Below, in pieces: positions 59,001 to 64,000 of a stretch of 64,000 nt of DNA. How positions within the stretch are numbered: the stretch's first letter is position 1; each line of letters opens with the position of its first letter. The notes under the pieces were generated by a model that was given only the letters and a program-made list of their open reading frames with translations, was not told the origin of the DNA and ran no database searches. Position numbers and translations under genes: made by a program. Source of the stretch: Fallopia convolvulus. Its lineage: Eukaryota; Streptophyta; Magnoliopsida; Caryophyllales; Polygonaceae. The DNA lies in the NCBI GenBank assembly GCA_964016875.1, contig OZ024735.1:8727338-8791337 (forward strand). Reading direction: 5' to 3'.

Positions 59001-62000
59001 GAGTTTTTTTCCGTTTTTTGGCTTGGATAGACTAGCATGGGCCTAAGAAAAACCTTTTGTAAAGACACATTCGACCGTACAACCGCTTAGGGCATTTTCA
59101 GGAAGGGTCTTGGTTTAAGGCTGAATGGTACCAAGATTTTCGTACCTGAACTTTTGCGAGTTTTTTCCGTTTTTTTGTCTTGGATGTGCTAGTTGGGGCC
59201 TAAGAAAAACATTTTGTAATGACACATTCGACCGTACAACCGTTTAGGGAATTTTCGGGAAGTGTCTTGGTTTGAGGCTGAATGGTACGAAGATTTTCGT
59301 ACCTGAACTTTTGCAAGTTTTTTCCGTTTTTTTGTCTTGGATGTGCTAGTTGGGGCCTAAGAAAAACATTTTGTAAGGACACATTCGACCGTTGAACCGT
59401 TTAGGGCATTTTCGCAATGGGTGTAGGTTTGAGGTAAAATGGTACGAAGATTTCGTACTAGAACTTTTGCGAGTTTTTTTCTGTTTTATGCTTGGATGGA
59501 CTAGCATGGGCCTAAGAAAAACCTTTTTTAAAGACACATTCGACCGTACAACCATTTAGGGCATTTTCGGGAAGGGTCTTGTTTAAGGATGAATGGTACG
59601 AAGATTTTCGTAGTTGAACTTTTGCGAGTTTTTTTTCCGTTTTTTGGCTTGGATAGACTAGCATGGGCCTAAGAAAAACATTTTGTAAAGACACATTCAA
59701 CCGTATAACCATTTAGGGCATTTTCGGGAAGGTTCTTGTTTTAAGGATGAATGGTACGAAGATTTTCGTACCAGAACTTTTGCGAGTTTTTTTCCGTTTT
59801 TTGGCTTGGATAGACTGGCATGGGCCTAAGAAAAACCTTTTGTAAAGACACATTCGACCGTACAACCGTGTAGGGCATTTTCGGGAAGGGTCTTTGTTTA
59901 AGAATGAATGGTACGAAAATCTTCGTACCAGAACTTTTGCGAGTTTTTTCGTTTTGTTTGTCTTGGATGTGCTAGTTGGGGCCTAAGAAAAACATTTTGT
60001 AACGACACATGCGACCGTTGAACCGTTTAGGGCATTTTCAGGAAGGGTCTTGGTTTGAGGCTGAATGGTACGAAGATTTTCGTACCAGAACTTTTGCGAG
60101 TTTTTTCCGTTTTTTGTCTTGGATGTGCTAGTCTGGGCCTAAGAAAAACATTTTGTAAAGACACATTCGACCGTTGAACCGTTTATGGCATTTTAGGAAT
60201 GGGTGTAGGTTTGATGTAAAATGGTACGAAGATTTTTCGTACCAGAACTTTTGCGAGTTTTTTTCTGTTTTTTGCTTGGATGGACTAGCATGGGCCTAAG
60301 AAAAAACTTTTTTAAAGACACATTCGACCGTACAACCGTTTAGGGCATTTTCGGAAAGGGTCTTGGTTTGAGGCTGAATGGTACGAAGATTTTCGTACCT
60401 GAACTTTTGCGAGTTTTTTCCGTTTTTTTGTCTTGGATGTGCTAGTTGGGGCCTAAGAAAAACATTTTGTAAAGACACATTCGACCGTTGAACCGTTTAG
60501 GGCATTTTCGGAATGGGTGTAGGTTTGAGGTCAAATGGTACGAAGATTTTCGCACCAGAACTTTTGCGAGTTTTTTTCCGTTTTTTGGCTTGGATAGACT
60601 AGCATGGGCCTAAGAAAAACCTTTTGTAATGACACATTCAACCGTACAACCGTTTAGGGCATTTTCGGAAAGGGTCTTGGTTTGAGGATGAATTGTACGA
60701 AGATTTTCGTACCAGAACTCTTGCGAGTTTTTTTCCTTTTTTGGCTTGGATAGACTAGCATGGGCCTAAGAAAAACCTTTTGTAATGACACATTCAACCG
60801 TACAACCGTTTAGGGCATTTTCGGAAAGGGTCTTGGTTTGAGGATGAATTGTACGAAGATTTTCGTACCAGAACTCTTGCGAGTTTTTTTCCGTTTTTTG
60901 GCTTGGATAGACTAGCATGGGCCTAAGAAAAACCTTTTGTAAAGACACATTCGACCGTACAACCGCTTAGGGCATTTTCAGGAAGGGTCTTGGTTTAAGG
61001 CTGAATGGTACCAAGATTTTCGTACCTGAACTTTTGCGAGTTTTTTCCGTTTTTTTGTCTTGGATGTGCTAGTTGGGGCCTAAGAAAAACATTTTGTAAT
61101 GACACATTCGACCGTACAACCGTTTAGGGAATTTTCGGGAAGTGTCTTGGTTTGAGGCTGAATGGTACGAAGATTTTCGTACCTGAACTTTTGCAAGTTT
61201 TTTCCGTTTTTTTGTCTTGGATGTGCTAGTTGGGGCCTAAGAAAAACATTTTGTAAGGACACATTCGACCGTTGAACCGTTTAGGGCATTTTCGCAATGG
61301 GTGTAGGTTTGAGGTAAAATGGTACGAAGATTTCGTACTAGAACTTTTGCGAGTTTTTTTCTGTTTTATGCTTGGATGGACTAGCATGGGCCTAAGAAAA
61401 ACCTTTTTTAAAGACACATTCGACCGTACAACCATTTAGGGCATTTTCGGGAAGGGTCTTGTTTAAGGATGAATGGTACGAAGATTTTCGTAGTTGAACT
61501 TTTGCGAGTTTTTTTTCCGTTTTTTGGCTTGGATAGACTAGCATGGGCCTAAGAAAAACATTTTGTAAAGACACATTCAACCGTATAACCATTTAGGGCA
61601 TTTTCGGGAAGGTTCTTGTTTTAAGGATGAATGGTACGAAGATTTTCGTACCAGAACTTTTGCGAGTTTTTTTCCGTTTTTTGGCTTGGATAGACTGGCA
61701 TGGGCCTAAGAAAAACCTTTTGTAAAGACACATTCGACCGTACAACCGTGTAGGGCATTTTCGGGAAGGGTCTTTGTTTAAGAATGAATGGTACGAAAAT
61801 CTTCGTACCAGAACTTTTGCGAGTTTTTTTCGTTTTGTTTGTCTTGGATGTGCTAGTTGGGGCCTAAGAAAAACATTTTGTAACGACACATGCGACCGTT
61901 GAACCGTTTAGGGCATTTTCAGGAAGGGTCTTGGTTTGAGGCTGAATGGTACGAAGATTTTCGTACCAGAACTTTTGCGAGTTTTTTCCGTTTTTTGTCT

Positions 62001-64000
62001 TGGATGTGCTAGTCTGGGCCTAAGAAAAACATTTTGTAAAGACACATTCGACCGTTGAACCGTTTATGGCATTTTAGGAATGGGTGTAGGTTTGATGTAA
62101 AATGGTACGAAGATTTTTCGTACCAGAACTTTTGCGAGTTTTTTTCTGTTTTTTGCTTGGATGGACTAGCATGGGCCTAAGAAAAAACTTTTTTAAAGAC
62201 ACATTCGACCGTACAACCGTTTAGGGCATTTTCGGGAAGGGTCTTGGTTTGAGGCTGAATGGTACGAAGATTTTCGTACCTGAACTTTTGCGAGTTTTTT
62301 CCGTTTTTTTGTCTTGGATGTGCTAGTTGGGGCCTAAGAAAAACATTTTGTAAAGACACATTCGACCGTTGAACCGTTTAGGGCATTTTCGGAATGGGTG
62401 TAGGTTTGAGGTCAAATGGTACGAAGATTTTCGCACCAGAACTTTTGCGAGTTTTTTTCCGTTTTTTGGCTTGGATAGACTAGCATGGGCCTAAGAAAAA
62501 CCTTTTGTAATGACACATTCAACCGTACAACCGTTTAGGGCATTTTCGGAAAGGGTCTTGGTTTGAGGATGAATTGTACGAAGATTTTCGTACCAGAACT
62601 CTTGCGAGTTTTTTTCCGTTTTTTGGCTTGGATAGACTAGCATGGGCCTAAGAAAAACCTTTTGTAATGACACATTCAACCGTACAACCGTTTAGGGCAT
62701 TTTCGGAAAGGGTCTTGGTTTGAGGATGAATTGTACGAAGATTTTCGTACCAGAACTCTTGCGAGTTTTTTTCCGTTTTTTGGCTTGGATAGACTAGCAT
62801 GGGCCTAAGAAAAACCTTTTGTAAAGACACATTCGACCGTACAACCGCTTAGGGCATTTTCAGGAAGGGTCTTGGTTTAAGGCTGAATGGTACCAAGATT
62901 TTCGTACCTGAACTTTTGCGAGTTTTTTCCGTTTTTTTGTCTTGGATGTGCTAGTTGGGGCCTAAGAAAAACATTTTGTAATGACACATTCGACCGTACA
63001 ACCGTTTAGGGAATTTTCGGGAAGTGTCTTGGTTTGAGGCTGAATGGTACGAAGATTTTCGTACCTGAACTTTTGCAAGTTTTTTCCGTTTTTTTGTCTT
63101 GGATGTGCTAGTTGGGGCCTAAGAAAAACATTTTGTAAGGACACATTCGACCGTTGAACCGTTTAGGGCATTTTCGCAATGGGTGTAGGTTTGAGGTAAA
63201 ATGGTACGAAGATTTCGTACTAGAACTTTTGCGAGTTTTTTTCTGTTTTATGCTTGGATGGACTAGCATGGGCCTAAGAAAAACCTTTTTTAAAGACACA
63301 TTCGACCGTACAACCATTTAGGGCATTTTCGGGAAGGGTCTTGTTTAAGGATGAATGGTACGAAGATTTTCGTAGTTGAACTTTTGCGAGTTTTTTTTCC
63401 GTTTTTTGGCTTGGATAGACTAGCATGGGCCTAAGAAAAACATTTTGTAAAGATACATTCAACCGTATAACCATTTAGGGCATTTTCGGGAAGGTTCTTG
63501 TTTTAAGGATGAATGGTACGAAGATTTTCGTACCAGAACTTTTGCGAGTTTTTTTCCGTTTTTTGGCTTGGATAGACTGGCATGGGCCTAAGAAAAACCT
63601 TTTGTAAAGACACATTCGACCGTACAACCGTGTAGGGCATTTTCGGGAAGGGTCTTTGTTTAAGAATGAATGGTACGAAAATCTTCGTACCAGAACTTTT
63701 GCGAGTTTTTTCGTTTTGTTTGTCTTGGATGTGCTAGTTGGGGCCTAAGAAAAACATTTTGTAACGACACATGCGACCGTTGAACCGTTTAGGGCATTTT
63801 CAGGAAGGGTCTTGGTTTGAGGCTGAATGGTACGAAGATTTTCGTACCAGAACTTTTGCGAGTTTTTTCCGTTTTTTGTCTTGGATGTGCTAGTTTGGGC
63901 CTAAGAAAAACATTTTGTAAAGACACATTCGACCGTTGAACCGTTTATGGCATTTTAGGAATGGGTGTAGGTTTGATGTAAAATGGTACGAAGATTTTTC
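50001..64000. repeat. 12-mer HOR, about 1,882-bp period, two isoforms
   Basis: The same landmark (the MVIRLN antisense frame) recurs at 50103, 51985, 53868, 55749, 57630, 59512, 61392 and 63274, spacings 1880-1883 bp or 12 monomers. The first three copies without a doubled monomer (from 50103, 51985 and 55749) have class order A A A H A B A B A A A B. Copies from 53868, 57630, 59512 and 61392 have A A A H B A B A A A A B; the partial copy from 63274 follows the same form as far as it goes. H is a class B/A hybrid monomer with GCGACCGTTGAACCG then CAGGAAGGGTCTTGG. About 7.4 copies are present, running off the window end. Confidence 0.93.

Larger units (their letters stand above)
33702..64000. 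repeat. Right satellite array, same 157-bp family
   Basis: Same monomer and orientation as the left array, uninterrupted for 30.3 kb to the end of the window, about 193 monomers. It differs from the left array in variant usage: palindromic-type monomers read CTTCGTACCAG here but CTTCGTAGCAG on the left. No host gene or further transposon is visible. Confidence 0.97.

Noticed and set aside
1..64000. Roughly one antisense open frame of about 60 codons per monomer (MSLQNVFLRPQL... type), some joined to 112-162 codons
   Set aside because: They are by-products of a stop-poor frame in a repeated 157-bp unit. Most begin at GTG, the monomer length is not a multiple of three so the frame rotates, and longer ones arise only from small indels. 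No eukaryotic start, domain or codon-level constraint is seen.
1..64000. CENP-B box (TTCG, four bases, A, two bases, CGGG) in the satellite
   Set aside because: The nearest candidates, TTCGACCGTACAACCG and TTTTCGGGAAGGG, do not fit the core spacing on either strand.

Overview
This window looks like centromeric or pericentromeric heterochromatin of a flowering-plant nuclear genome. The plant assignment rests on the plant-type retroelements: a Ty3/gypsy chromovirus with an initiator-Met-type primer site, and an L1-like LINE tail. The species cannot be named from the sequence. No host protein-coding gene, tRNA, rRNA or CRISPR array was found.

About 54.5 kb of the 64 kb is one tandem satellite with a monomer of about 157 bp, always in the same orientation. 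Two monomer classes can be told apart. Class A carries CGACCGTACAACCG and later GGGAAGGGTCTTGG. Class B carries CGACCGTTGAACCG and later GGAATGGGTGTAGG. They are arranged in higher-order repeats (HORs): a 2,821-bp 18-mer (1-6640), a roughly 2,500-bp 16-mer (5651-10345), a modular region of 1,718-bp 11-mers and 941-bp 6-mers (12501-22195), a 936-bp 6-mer pair (35161-37032), a 2,389-bp-spaced duplication (37700-41400), and a 1,882-bp 12-mer (about 50000 to the end) in two internal isoforms. The stretches between are mosaics of the same monomers.

Two transposons interrupt the array. At 22531-23219 lies a 5'-truncated L1-like LINE tail between 17-bp direct repeats. At 24856-33701 lies a nearly intact 8,846-bp Ty3/gypsy LTR retrotransposon on the minus strand. 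It has 1.14-kb LTRs, a perfect 5-bp target duplication (GGATT), a primer site and a polypurine tract. Its single gag-pol frame runs into the 3' LTR, as in the centromeric CRM chromoviruses, and it ends in a GPITRSRAKK-type tail. The LTRs differ by two substitutions and one 2-bp indel, so the insertion is young. A one-base frame break near the gag start may disable this copy.

The many short minus-strand open frames in the array are one-per-monomer by-products of the satellite, mostly beginning at GTG, and are not annotated as genes. The most interesting signals are the layered HOR architecture, a dyad-symmetric element present in most monomers, the absence of CpG depletion, and satellite segments shared across the retrotransposon.
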